NCBI RefSeq assembly: GCF_032854445.1
Contig: NC_088306.1
Location: 14,751,386 to 14,815,385, forward strand
DNA: 64,000 bases
Direction: 5' to 3'
Source of the DNA: Liolophura sinensis
Lineage: Eukaryota; Mollusca; Polyplacophora; Chitonida; Chitonidae
The notes under the pieces were generated by a model that ran no database searches, was not told the origin of the DNA, and saw nothing but the letters and a program-made list of their open reading frames with translations. This document shows positions 44,437 to 59,400 of the stretch, one piece after another. How positions within the stretch are numbered: the stretch's first letter is position 1; every line of letters begins with the position of its first letter. Position numbers and translations under genes: made by a program.

Positions 44437-47400
44437 CTAAGTCTTTTTCCTCCCTTGTAAAACTTTCTGATCTAAACGCCGCATCAAAACACCATCCTGT
44501 TCACCAAGGCTATGAGGAGTGCCACAGTTCCGCATTTTCCGAAGCCAAACATTTTCACCTGTGCAGGTTCTGTTTTTCATTGGCACCCCAAGTCTTGTCA
44601 GAAGTTTGTCAGCCATGTCAGGTATGATTGGCTGTAGAACAATCCCACATACCACCAAGGTTTCCATGGCAATGTGCAGCAGCGCTTCTAAATATTGTTT
44701 TTGATCAGTGCTTTTGACTAGTTCCCATGGTTTATGGTGCTGTATCAGACCATTAGCCCATCTTAACTCTGACATGACGATATCTAATCCTTTGTCTATA
44801 TTGAAGTCACTGTAATGAACATCCACTCTTTCTGTAAACAAAAACAAAGAAAAAATATTGTAACATTGACAAAATACTGTTGGGCAATTTTTTTGCTATG
44901 CCTAAATGAATTACTGTAATTCTTCAACCTTTTGCGCATGTTTGCAAGGTGTTTATTCAAGCCTATTCTGAAGGCAATTTCATACACTAACAAAATTATA
45001 CTTTTTGTGATGCCTGAAACTGGCCAATCAAACCAATGTAGTTTTGTCACCAAAATCAAATTTTAAAATGTGCATAAATTGCACTTGAAAGTTGATCTTT
45101 CATATGCCATAAGGTGTACAAATCAGTAACACTTATTTATTCTGTCACAGCTAGAAATCCTTGGGTAGCCACCAGTTTCACCAATCTGATGGCTGTGAGT
45201 TCAAGTTCAGCTCATGCCGGCTTCCTTCTTGTGATCTGTGGGAAGGTCTGGCAGCAACCTTCGGACAGTTTTGGTTTTCCTCCCACCATAAATGCTGAAC
45301 ACCATCATATAAGTGAAACATTCTTGAGCATGGTGTAAAATACCAATCAAATAAATACATAAGTAAATACATAAACAAATGAATCCAGCTGATACAATAA
45401 ATTATTTTTGAAAATTTTCATATAATATGGAATAATTTGGCTGAAAAGGTGTACAGTCAGCTTGATGATGCTCAATGAAAAGGCCTATACCTTGGAGGGT
45501 AAGAAGTCTGTCATATCTGTCTATTTCTTCCTGAGTAAAGTGGTTGCTAAAGGACTCTCCATGCAGAGGTGGTATAACCTGATCAGGGTTCACGGAGAGA
45601 GAAGTACACCTCTGCAGGAGATTGCCCAGGGTGTTCACAAGGTCACTGTTGATGACCTGCATGACCTTTTCATCTGTGTAATCTGCAATTTGATTGGACA
45701 ATGATCCCTTGAAGTCAATTCACATTATTGATGATTTATTAATATATTTGCTTCATTTACATATATATGTATTTGTATCATTCGACAATGTACTTTTATT
45801 TAAAGACAGTAAAATTCACAAACATCACATAATGGCTGTTTTCATATGAAACAGAGAATTATATCTCATATAGCATGACCATATATGGTAGGCCTAATGT
45901 TTGAAAATTATATGATACAGATTATGGAAAAAAGTTCTGGGAATTATATTGTGTGAAAGCTCTAGCCGTACGTGGGAAGGTCTGTCAGCAACCTGCAGAT
46001 GGTTGTGGGTTTCCCCTCAGGCTCGGCCCGTTTCCACCCACCATAATGCTGGCCGCCGTCGTATAAGTGAAATATTCTTGAGTACAGCGTAAAACACCAA
46101 TCAAATAAATAAATAAATATGTTGTATGAAACGAAAAACCGTCAGCTAGTCCTGACCTTCTTCACCACTCACACATTTACATCAAACCAACCCAGAGAAG
46201 CTTCTAAATTCAGACTGGATCAAGTCAGAAAATGAAGAAGATTTCATCTCAATTGCGGCTAAAATAATTGAACACCACATTGTCGTGTGACAGTTGTGGA
46301 AATGCCTGATAGGGCAAGTCTTCCCCCTCCCCCCTCCCCCCTCCACCCCAACCCAAATACTGAACTTACTGCCATCTGAGTGAGGCACGGACTCTTTCAG
46401 CAGAAAATACCTCATGCCGTCCGCCGAGAACATCTGAATACGCTCCACTGGGTCTACAACATTCCCTCGACTTTTTGACATCTGTGAAGAAAAAGTAACA
46501 ACTGAACTCGTTTTTTGGGGGGATTGTTTTTTTTTTGTGTTTTTTTAACATTCAAAGCATTTTTCAACACTGTCCCGCTACCAGTCTCACAGAGGACAGA
46601 TACTTTAGAAATAGAGCATTATGACAGACTAAAAAAGCTAATACACTGTTGAAAAATTGAATGTCTGGACACAAAAGAAAGTGCTACAAAAAAATGTGTA
46701 CATTGTATATCTTGTCTATCAATGCATTTCATTGATTTATGGAAGCATCTGGTAAGATACTTGTACAACACATATAGTGTTCATAACCATATGGTGTTCA
46801 TGACAAAGTCTCAGTTTTCAATGGAGATGTAAAACTATGTCGAGGACAGCATGATGTCTTATTGATCATTCAAGTCTGGAGTTATGATTTTAAATTAGCA
46901 TCTGTTTCAAATTAACCAGCACCGAACTAGTCTGTGTGATGTTTGAAAAATTTTCTGCTACAATGTCCTCGAAAAGGCTGTTGCATGAATGCAGTTGTTT
47001 GTAAAGCTAAATGTAGATCATCACAGCATTTTTCAGCACATATTAAAGTCCATTCTCTCTGCTACGACAAAACAGAATGAAAGTATTCAAAACGCAAAGT
47101 TTACAGTGAATACTAAAAGATTCTGATTTTCTTTTCTTTTTTTTTTTTTTGGCAGGGAATTTTTTTTCGTAATTTTATATGAATAGTTACAATGCTTAGT
47201 TATTGACCTGTTTGGAATATGCAAATTTGTAGCATACATCATCCCTAATTAGATATGCAAGACGACAATAATTTAAATTCTCTCTCTCTCTCTCTCTCTC
47301 TCTTTCTATGTCTCTCTCTCTGAAAGCACCAAGAACCTGAAATTTTCTGTCCAGCTGCTTGACATGAAGAGACCATGAAAAGCCCACAATGCATTCGATC

Positions 47401-50400
47401 ATGAACATTTCGTCTGGTGTCCTCTGCGGCTAAAGCAAAGGCCTCCAAAATTTATAAAGCGGTTCTTATTATAACTCTTTCAAGCTTCACAGAATCATTT
47501 TAACACTATAAATAGTACAAGTATGCGTCTGATATTCACTGAAAGGCAATAATTTGAGTTATTCTTGGTAAATAAGCAAACTTAACTTGATTGCCCCATC
47601 CAGACTTTTTGCCTAAAGTCTCCGGCAGATCCTTAAAACCTCTTTAAAGCAAAAGAAATTAAATTTCAAAAATTTTCTAATGCCAGAAGATATCTGTATG
47701 TTTTACAACTATGAAAGAAAAATCCCTTACTTTTTCATTATTGACAGTCCAATGGGAATGGCAGACAATCCTCTTTGGAGGCTCCAGTCCAGCGGCCATG
47801 AGAAATGCTGGCCAGTACACGGCATGGAACCTATCAAGTTATACACAGTACACCAGATAAGAATGATAAATGTTGTCATTTTATTCTTTTTTTTTAATTT
47901 ATTTATTTACTTTATACACGGTAACTGTTTTATATCATGTTTGACTTATTTCTTAGCTGATTTAAGTCAACAATACAGCGCTGAAAACCTGGGCAAACAC
48001 TTAAGAAACCTCCTGATATAAAGTTTAACAGTTCTTGCCAAAATCCAGATTCGAACCTGTCAGGCGTGACAGGTTTTCAACAGGCACTGCAGTAGCTGAG
48101 TCACAAAATAACAGTTCATTAATGTGTCATACACCTTAGTGTTTTTTATTCTACTACTGATTTTTACAATCTTACTTCAGGATATCTTTTCCAATCACAT
48201 GACAATCAGGCGGCCAATGAAAACCCCCATAGGGATATCCTGCCACAGTCAGATAGTTTACCAATGCATCCAGCCAGACGTAAATCTGTCCACAAAAAAT
48301 GACACAGGACACTTCTCATGTTATTTAAAGGCATATCAAAGATAATAATAATAATTAAAGGCGCTAGGTTCCTTACAGCGACACCGGTGGCCAAGCATCA
48401 AGGCCCAATTGAATGTCAAATAAGAAAACACTATGACAGTAATGCACTGGACTAATTTGCCATGATCAGAAAAAATTAAGCTTTGGAAAACACCTGTTTA
48501 CCAACAGACATAACAATAAATGGCTTTATTCTACGGCCGAAGTACACAGACAATGAAAAATTCAACACATTCAACCTGCTTGTACAAATTGTAACAGTAT
48601 TTACAAAAACAGGCAACATGGAGAAAAAGCATGACAAAAATGAAAAATAATCAACTGGGTTTGAACCCAACACTACCAGACATCATATACAATGCACCTA
48701 GTGCTGAAAACCACCACAGCATCTTGATAGAGTTAGGCCTTGGCGATTACCGCACCTGGTTAAGTATGTACATTTCAGGTTGCTCAACACATGGTGTGCA
48801 ATCACCTCACTCTACTGTCCCATCTGGCGTGCCTGAGCTCAGTTCAGTTTTGAGAGCAAGCAAGACAGAGTGCATGTAGGTGACAGGAAAAGTTAGGAAA
48901 CTATAAAGATATGAAATTTTAGTCTAAATCAGAAAAATAAATTTGGTCTAAGAAATAAGCAGTGTTTCCTTTCAAAATATCCTTAGTCCAAAGACACGGC
49001 GTACAGTTTCGTAGTTACTTTTCTGTGCGGCATCCTAAAGCCCGTCCATTCCCAACAGGCATGTAAGGTCTAGACCTGAATAGACACAGGAAACCGCGAC
49101 ATTTCTTTAAGGGTTGAATTTGGCCTAATAAGAGTTACATGTACATTTCTTGGGTTCATCATTACTCAAGGTATATGTGTGGATAGACATTTTTCGCATA
49201 TTTCGCCATGGCTTTGAACTTGTATTCCTGATAGCACATGGGTATGGGGGAATGCCGTCTGGATTGTTGAGAATTACCCATGGTGCATTGCGAACAGGGC
49301 TGGCTTTACGTGCAAACATTGAAAACTGTCCACTGATAGCTGTGGAGAGGAGGGAGAGTTGTTCATTTCTGGGTTTGAGTGATAGGTGGCCGACCCGTGG
49401 GGTAGGTTACCTGCATCGCATGTATAGTAATACAATTATACATTTCCATTTCTGAAGTAGGGTGGAGTCATTTAAATATTTCTAGCAAGAAAACTATAAA
49501 TCATAGCTCAAATCTGTTGGCATCCACAGAAACTACATGTCTTGGGCTACAGTTTGGTGCAAGTCTCAGATTTGTAGCTTTCATAGTTCTCACGTAACAC
49601 GCCATTACCCGAAATGGCCGAAAAAAGTTTTGACTATATCCCAAAAAGTCACAAATATAGGCAAAATCTGAAAGCAGATTCGTAATCAGTGTTGCCAAAT
49701 GTACCAGAACAGATGAAAGCATTATCAAACTTGGACACTTTTTGTGACATCAAAAGTTTGACCAATGGCGAGCTTCCAAAGTTTTCTATGCATGTCCAAG
49801 ATTTTTCAAACCTGTTCTAATTGGTATTACTCTTCAAGTATAGCAAATCCGTTTGTTGGTTCTTGAGAAGAAGATTTTTGAAAGTTTTGTTCAAAATTCA
49901 AGATGGCCGCCATGTCACGCAACCAAAGTTAACCAAAAACAGCCAAAATTTGCCTCCTAATCTTGTTCCTAAAATTACCAAATTTCAACACATCCAATAA
50001 AAACTTTTCTTTTTACAGCTCTTAAAGCTTTCAAAAAGCTTCCAAAAATAATAATAAAAATTGGAATGATTTCAACAGTCCTAAAAATTAAAGGAAGGAA
50101 GGCAGTTGTTTCACAACCAGCCATATTCTGAGAAATACAAACTCTCAAAAGATTTTGGCATACACATTATTTCAAGCACAATTTCACGCAGCAGACAAAA
50201 ATCTGAGAAAAATCTGAATAATCTGACAGGAGATCACCACTTTCTCGACATGCTCAAAGTCTTCTGCTAATTTTGATATGCTCCATCTTCACTCACACTT
50301 TTGATATTTCTGCTTGCAATAAATCCATTTAGGAAATTCAGCTCATAATAATTCAATTTAGAAAATTCAGCTCGTAATAATTCAATTTAGGAAATTCAGG

Positions 50401-53400
50401 AAACATCCCATATATTCGTAAAAATTTTTTTACTCATGTAGCTTAATAAAATAAGCAGTTTTTGCTCTCTGTGTTTTTTGGGTTATATTTTTTTTTTTGA
50501 AGGGTGCAGGTCATAACTTATATTACAAAACGAAGAGATATCAAACTGCTAATTATGAAATGCAATAATCTAAACTCAATAAATAAAACTGAATGAAGTA
50601 CAACATAATAATTATCTCCATTTCAAAATCGCTGACAAAGCCACTGCCAACAAATGAACTTACAGTTTGGGAGTGATCGCCAGGCACGGATATTCCCCAC
50701 TGAAGACGATCCCTCTGACGAGAGACTGACAGATCCGGCAACCCATCTGCCAGCCAGCTTCTTACTAGTGACTCAAACTTGGAGGGAAAAATCACTGTAA
50801 AGGTACACAATGTCATCCGAGTAAGAAATATTCAAAGCAGATTTCCACCTTCAAATTTGGAATACTTTCCATATAACCGAACTTAGTCTTGGTTGCTAGG
50901 CTACCAAACAGCTTGCCTGCAGCTGACACATGAATGCAAATTTTAGCTCAACACATAATATTTAAATATTTAACTTAACATGGATTATCTCACCGGGTTG
51001 AATACAAGCATTATGTTTTGATATACCTTCTAAAAAGGGATACGAAATCGGCGTCGATTGGCTGTTAATGAAGACGCTTGAATAAATGCAGCACATCTAA
51101 AATTCAGCTTAGGCTAGGCACAGCCTGGGCTTGCCTACCTCTCACACCAGCCAATCAGAATCTACAAGACATAGCCTGGGCTTATTTACCTCTCACACCA
51201 GCCAATCATTGACAAGACATAGCCTGGGCTTATCTACCTCTCACACCAGCCAATCAGAATCGACAAGGCATAGCTTGGGCTTACCTACCTCTCACACCAG
51301 CCAATCAGAATCGATTCTGTATCCTTTTAACATTTAATTTATTAACACTGATTCCAATATGCAAGAAGATATGTCATGAATTTTCAATTTAATGCAGTTA
51401 ATTCAACACAGAGTATCAATAATCTAACACCCCACATATTTAATTGTGCCTAACACGTATGCAAAACCTGAGCTTAATACTGTACCACCGCAAATATTTA
51501 CCTTAAGGGTGATTCCAATACACAAGCACTATGGTCGTGTAATTTGTCATTTACACTAATTAATACACATGCAGAACATCCACAATGGAACATACAGTAT
51601 CATTCAAGATACCATTCTTAACATTTAGCTGAGCATTGCTTTCACTGTTACTGTTATAGTAAATACAGCATGAGCAATTAAATATTTTAATTCTAAGGTG
51701 GGCTTTATTTATTTATTCATCTGACTGGTGTTTTACGCCGTACTCAAGAATATTTAACTTATATGATGACGGCAAGCATTATGGTTGGAGGAAACCGGCA
51801 GAACCCGGGGAAAACCCACGACCATCTGCAGGTTGCTGGCAGACCACCCCACTTACAGCAAAGAGGGCTTTATGAACAACACATACATTGTTGCATATGA
51901 ATGACACACCTTTTTCTTCTTCACTTAAAAAAAAGTAAATTATTTACTTTTTTACTTACTATTAATTACATACTTCTACATTATGCTTATTTCACAGCAC
52001 ATCCAACGTTAAGAGCAAAAATGAAAGTGGCTGACACTCAACACTTACCACCATCTAAACATTTTAACGCATTTACTTCTGTCAGAAAAAATATTTACAA
52101 AAAAAAAAAAAAGGAAACCGTAATGAATTTTGATACAGTTTTCAGTGATGCGTTCCATGATGATTTCACTTTATGCGAACCTTTAACACACTGTATGTAG
52201 ATAAACATTTTTTCACGAGCCCTGCCTCACCTCCCCTGTTAATCCAATCTGTCAAGTGTGACCCAAATTTGCTCAATTTGAACATGTAATTCTCCTCTGT
52301 CATCCATTCTACAGGCTGGCCACTCTCAGACGATATCTACCACAACAACAACAACAATAATAACACAGTGATTAGGTTACCTTCAGCCTTCAGAGTGCCT
52401 CTCAGCAAATATATCAAGTAAAATGTAGCAGGGTTGATTAGAATATATTAGAAGTCTCCATTCCTTTATTTACTCGGCAGCAGGTTTGGCATATCTGGCC
52501 AAGGGCAGTTTTGTTTTTATGATCATAAAAATATATATTTAGTTCATAAATTTTTCAGTACATAGTTAGACCCTAATCAAATATAGTTATAAACTCCAAG
52601 TTGCACCTTTATTTATCAATTTCAATGTTGTTTAATGTGGTACTTTTTCACGTCAACTCGTTATCCCATGTAAGCCTTTTTTCGGAGACAGAAGGGTGTC
52701 TTTCAAACAAGATCACTCCTAAATGATCAGAGAATTACCTGTGTTTTTGAAATCAGCAAAAAAAAAAAAATACCTTTGTTGTAACGCCATCTTTGTCCAC
52801 AAGGGAGGTAACCTGTGATTCTGTGAGAAATGCCTCATCTGATGTACAGTACCACCCTTCATACAATCCTTTGTAAATGTGATCATTATCAACAAGAGTT
52901 TTCTACAAACAAGGTCACAGCAAAAAGAACATCACCATTATGGAATAGAAGCCAAAGGATAGACAAAGGCAAAATAACCTCTTGAGAAGATGATATAGGT
53001 TTACAATGTTTTCTTCTTACACTTGGTAGGTTTAAAAGCTATCTGAAAGATTGTTTAGTTTCACCAACAATATATGTTTTCAAGACATTTACACACAACG
53101 CATAGGTTGACACAACCTTTAACTTTGCCTGGTTACAATGTAATAGTACTGTGACACACAGAAAGCTATGTATGCTCTCAAATGGGGTGGGGGGAGGGAG
53201 GTATAGCCGTATACAATAGTTGTATACAACTTACCCAAAATTTAGACACAGCACGCTCATGCCGCTCTTCTGTTGTACGGATGAAATCTGTGGTTCCTAT
53301 ATTTGCCTCACGGAACAAATTCTATGAAGATTTGGGGAAAAAAAATACAGAAAACCAATGAATAAACATGCAAGATATGTTTGTGCGACAGCAAGTAAGA

Positions 53401-56400
53401 GACAATGAAACCATTTACAAAAAAAAAAGAGACAAAACACCTGTTAAGTTTTACAGGCTATTATGCAGTTATGTATTAAAATATTTGATTGGTGCTTTTT
53501 ACCATGCCTGGCCTATTATTTAAGAAAAGACCACACTAGAGCAAATGTATACATACAACCATAAAATACCCCACAGTAAGTTTGAAAGCATAATATTTAT
53601 TTTTGTGATGTTGCAGAAAAGTAAGCAAAATCACACACAATGAGAGAATTGAATATGCTTTTGTGTTAGCAGTTTTATCCAATCAGGCGTGAGATATTCC
53701 TGAAGCCTGAGGATGTGTTTTTTTTTCTGTTGTCATCACCAAGACACTGTTTTGCCATGGTGACGTGATATCATGTTTCCCGTTTCTCTAATATGGCACA
53801 TTCCAAGACCTCAAAAGAATCCCTTATTAGAAATTTGTTAACAGATTTACCAAGCGATATAGAAAAAAATGGCTGTGACCATTTAGGTCTTTTTTCACCC
53901 CTCTTCATAAATAACTCAGGTTGTACTACCGGATCACACCACATGTTGTTTTGGTAATTGTTTTCAATTTTTACCAAGGTAAATACATTAACTGTGTCGT
54001 GAACTTCACTGTAACATATTTGCATGACTCTCCCTTTCTATATATAATGGCTTTACTGAAATGATTTTGTAACGAAGTTAAAAGCAATGACCCCAGAAAA
54101 TGTGCAGACTCATCACTGTGAACGTGACAGTGTGTCAAATCAAACTCCCTTCTGCTAGTATAGATTTGGCAGGTGATTTCATAATAGTGCCAACTCATTA
54201 TTCCCAGGGGCGGGTCAATCCAAATACGCTCATCTAATCAGTTAATGTTGACTTCTGTACGCTGTCAGTTACCTGTAAGACATTTAAACACATGTGACCT
54301 GCGAACTCTCAGAAAATGAAATGGAATGGACGCAGCCTTGCACAAATACAATGAGTAAAAACTATTGTAATATGAAGCTTGTAATGGGCATATTGTGAAG
54401 GTATCCAGTTCTACACATGCGAACACAATGTTCAACCAATGAATGCTGGGTTTATGATCACCATTTTATTTATTTATTTATTTATTGATGGGTGTTTTAC
54501 GCCGTACTCAAGAATATTTCACTTATACGACGGTGGCCAGCATTATGTTGGGTGGAAACCGGGCACAGCCCAGGGGAAACCCACGACCATCCACAGGTTG
54601 CTGGCAGACCTTCCCACGTATTGCAGGAGAGGAAGCCAGCATGAGCTGGACTTGAACTCACAGCAACCGCACTGGTGAGTGACTCCTGGGTCATTACTCT
54701 GCGCTAGCACGCTAACCAACTGAACCACAAAGACCCCGCCATTTTATGAAAAAGAGATGTCTGGACTATCTTGTAATGAAACAATACCTGTGTGAAGCAT
54801 GGAAAACATTCCACTGCATTTTAAACAAGCTTGACGACAGATACTTGTCAAGCAGACCTTTATAACAGAAAAGCATTTAATGATTTAACTGTTACATATA
54901 TTTCTGGGTCTGTAAATGGGCTGTAAGCAATGTTCCCCATATAATGCATTCGCAGATGCAGTGTAGCTAGTAAACTTAGACAATAGGTGAAGAAGTCGTT
55001 AGCTTGCCTGGTTTGAGACAGTTTTGGAATTTACATGTCGCTTGATATTTTCTTCATTTTAATTCATAAATGCAATTAAAGGTGTGACTGGTAGGGAAAT
55101 CTTCAAAGCTCACTCTCGCCAACTCGACCCCATGTGGTGCGTATTAGCATCCCAACCATAACCTACATGAAGCTTAATAATGCAAAGGGGCTTGTTCTGT
55201 GTTTCGGCAGGGGTGGGGGCACTAATCACCCAACACTAATCACCCAATTAGAACTGTGAGAAAGGATTAGATATAATCCATGTACTGATATCTGTTCAGA
55301 GCAATCTCACATGATGACAGAAATTACACGTCACCTGAAGGTCACCTTGAACCATTCAGCATTTCACACGTGCTGGGAACTTGGTAAAAAATGGCAGGAT
55401 TTCAATGTTGACTTGAAATGCAAATGATCCCAAGCCAAGAGCCTTAAAACACTGTTTCAATGTATTAAAGCCTCACACTATGATAAAATACATGTAGGTA
55501 CAGGGTTGGGGCCTGGGAAATTGGACAGTAATATACATCAGTGTACGAGGCTCTAGAGAGGTTACCTTCGATTCCGCGATAAAATATTGTCACAATATTT
55601 CACCATTGTTTTAAAATAATATACATGTTTACATGAATTTCAAGCAAACTCAACATGTGTAAATGTCTTGAGGGATTATAATTGTTTGACTGTTTCTGAC
55701 ATATCGATTTTAGTTTCCGTGTAAGGTAAATTCACACCCAGACTTGAGACCCTCATATTATTCCCTGCCCTTTTTTACTGACTGCTGCCAAAAACACGTG
55801 GGCTCCAGAGTCTGAAGATTGCATGCATGCCTGCAAATAAACAGTATCCTAAAAAAAAATTATTTCACACATAATTTTTCTTTCAACAGGTACATGAGTA
55901 ATACAAATGGAAAAAAAAGCGGCAGGTGAACAGGAATTTAGAGGTTTTCAATTACAATACTATGGATATTTAGAAAAGAGTGAGTGAGTGAGTGAGTGCT
56001 TGGGGCTTAACAATTTTTCAGTCGTATGATGACGAAGGAATCCTTAGAATGCATGTAATGTGCCTCCTTGTTGCAGGACGGATTTAAACCGCTCTTTTAT
56101 CTAGTTTTGCCTCACTGTGACACCTTACCAAAGGTAACCCAAAGTGGACAGGATATATTTGGCCCCTGGCTCAGAGTCCCGACAATCCACACATTTCAAG
56201 TTCACTATGTTAGGATTATACCTTGTTATACTCAATGATTTATTTATTTATTTGATTGGTGTTTTACGCCGTAATCAAGAATATTTCACTTATACGACGG
56301 CGGCCAGCATTATGGTGGGTGGAAACCGGGCAGAGCTCGGGGGAAACCCACGACTATCCGCAGGTTGCTGGAGGACCTTCCCACGTACGACCGGATGTTA

Positions 56401-59400
56401 TACTCAATAAGTGGGAATCAGTACTGGCATGCGTTTTTGAGGAATGCATTTTGATTCAATGCATTTTATCACCTGAATACCTCCCGTGTTGCGCACTTCA
56501 TATACAATTCCACAATTACTAGATAGGCAGTTAGGTATAAAATGTTACCGAGAACTTACCAATATTATACCTGCTGTGGATTTTGATGAAATTGGAATCA
56601 TGACCCGCTTTCTTTTCTGAGTGTGTTCAGGTACAGTAAGTATTTGTAACAAGGACTGAACCAAAACGTCCTTTTTAGTACAGTTTAAGTGGCAACCATA
56701 GTACCTGTAGTATACATATACTCCGCCGATAATGAACGGCATTGAAAGTCAACACTTTTTTTGTTTTTGCTGCTCTGGTAGTTCAGCAGACATTGATCAT
56801 GACCCACAGCAGAGGAGAATAAGCTAGCCGTGCGTGACATGCGTGACATGCGTGACATGTGTGACGGGAAGCAGGCACAGCTATACAGATGATAACTTTG
56901 GTTAAGGAGCTATAATCCGTTGAGCTTGTGTAAACACCAATCAGCCACCCCCTTAGCAGCGTTCTTAGAAATTTAAATACTTGGGTGTTGAGGTAGGGAC
57001 ATACAAGAATGTCCGAATTTCTAGAGTGTCCGAAATTTTGAAAGAATTGCGGTATTTGTCGTGTTCTCTTTTAACTTGGGTGACAAATAAGTAGAGGAAG
57101 ATCCTTACCTGGAACTTTTGTGAGACTTGATCACAAAACACACCTGGTTCCACACCTGCTTTACCTGCTGCATGTTGTACCTGGATAACAGCACACAAAT
57201 ATAAATCTGACCAATGTGGTCGCTGTGAGTTCAAGTCCAGCTCATGCTGGCTTCCTCTGCGGTCGTACGCAGAAAGGTCTGCCAGCAACCTGCGGATGGT
57301 TGTGGGTTTCCCTCGGGCTCTGCCCGGTTTCCTCCCACCCTAATGTTGGCCGTCGTCATATAAGTGAAATATTCTTAAGTACGGTGTAAAACACCATTCA
57401 AATAAATAAATAAATAACAAATATAAAAGTTTAAAAAAATTTTGAAGTCTGCATTCTAGAATCTTAATAAACTAAAAATCTATAAAATCTTAATGAATTT
57501 CATCATGTTTGCAACAATTCACTAAATACATCATATATCTTGATTCTGCAGTATTTTTGTTTCTTCCAAGGAAAGCACAGTTTTTATCATTTGCTCACCA
57601 CACCACACATTTTACTTGCCACAACTAAAGAATAAAAGTACTTTAAAAATCAGGTCAAACCATAAAAGATACAAAAGAAAGTGATAACAAAAAATTTAAT
57701 TAAACAAACAATAATGAGGCTTAAAAAAAATACATGAAATGTTTAGGATATATTCTGACATAAAACAGCACAAAAATGCTTCTTAGTTTGAATCTTTGGG
57801 TGCAAAAAGGCTTTAAACTAAATTTTTTCTAAGGCTCCCAGCGGACAATCTGGAAATTTGAATAGCCTGTGATAGCAGTGAAAATAACTTTGTGGGGAGA
57901 AGGGTCCACATTGGGGTGATAAGCTGTTCCCGCTAAGCCAGTAAGATTATTGTAGAAATATTAATACATTTTCAAAATTTTCTAACCACTAATGGCAAGA
58001 TGCATAAAATAGAAAGGTATTTAAGAGAGATAAAATATGCTTCAATAATAGAAATTTGTTTTCTTTAATTATGAGTTATTAATTTTTTTTTCTTCATTTC
58101 CCTTAAAACTTTATTTCAGACCTTTTCCATGCATTTTTTACCTGGCTACATGTATGTTTGTCTAACCTTGAGTCCATGTTCATCTGTACCAGTGGAGAAG
58201 ATCGTGTGTGACCCATTTAGCGTTTTCCACCTCTGAACAGCATCAGCCAGCACTGCTGTGTGAAGATGACCGATGTGTGGTGCTGCAGCAAAACAACGCA
58301 CCTCATGTCAACATATTTAACTCAATGTAGTATATCTTAGATAGAGAACCACAGCTCTCCTCTTTTAGGCCCACAGTGGCAAAACACCATAGGAAAAGAT
58401 AACAAAACTGGGTGAGCAATGTGTTGGCATATCCAAATAGAGGCAAATACAGTTAATGGTCCTAAACAATTAAAATGCTACAAAATCATTTAAGAGATTG
58501 AACAAGGTAAAATACATACCACATTTTGCTCTCTAGGGCTGTAATGACGTATACTATCACAGCCCTGTCTTTTATAGTCAGAGCCATCTCAGCTATCAAT
58601 TCCAGGTAGGTGTTCCCATGTGGCAACACAGTAAATCCTCATAAGCATGAAACTTTAGTGGAAACCGGATAAATTCCAACTCCAAAGGCCATGTTTGAAT
58701 ACATACTCCTCACAGCCCATACAAGGGAGATAACTACTGACACTTCTAGCATATTTTGTACTTATTTATCTTTTCTTTAATTTTATTTTGTTTATTTGAG
58801 AGATGTTTTTAGTGATCATTGTTGATCATGGTTCCCTCTAGGTCATTACTGGTGAGACTGATTCAAAACAATTAGCCAGAGTGCATGTCAAAGGGTCTAA
58901 TTATAACTTGCCTAACTGTGGCAGTGGTAATTGTGTACATGATTCCCTTCACTGTGAGGAGAATGCATTCAAACATGGCGGTTGGAGTTGGAATTTATCC
59001 AGTCTCCACTATAGTTTATTACTTGTGTGGGTGTACTAGTGATGACACGTGGAAACACCTACCTGGAATTAATAGCTATCACTACGGACAGACAAATTAT
59101 TTGGTTTCCAGCAGTAGTATGATACTGAATCCGGCAAGGGGAGTACAGAGGTGTTCAAGGTAAGATTATGGAACAAGACAAGGCTGTGATAGTATAAGTA
59201 ATCATAGCCCTACAGAGCCAATACCCCATTGCACATTTAAAAGAAGCCAGCTTGGGTTAGGATGGGAAATGAGATAACCTAAACAAAGTGACATCCTGTA
59301 GTCCGAGAAAGCTCTGACATCAAGTTGGGTAAAATTTTGTTTGGCCAAGGATGGCCCCAAGCCAACACTGGAGCGCGCTCCATTCAAAAACCTGATGTAC

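Noticed and set aside
58885-59163. 92-aa frame with a hydrophobic N terminus
   Set aside because: Lies mostly in the right arm of the foldback element in MARS2 intron 1; its apparent signal segment is coincidental.
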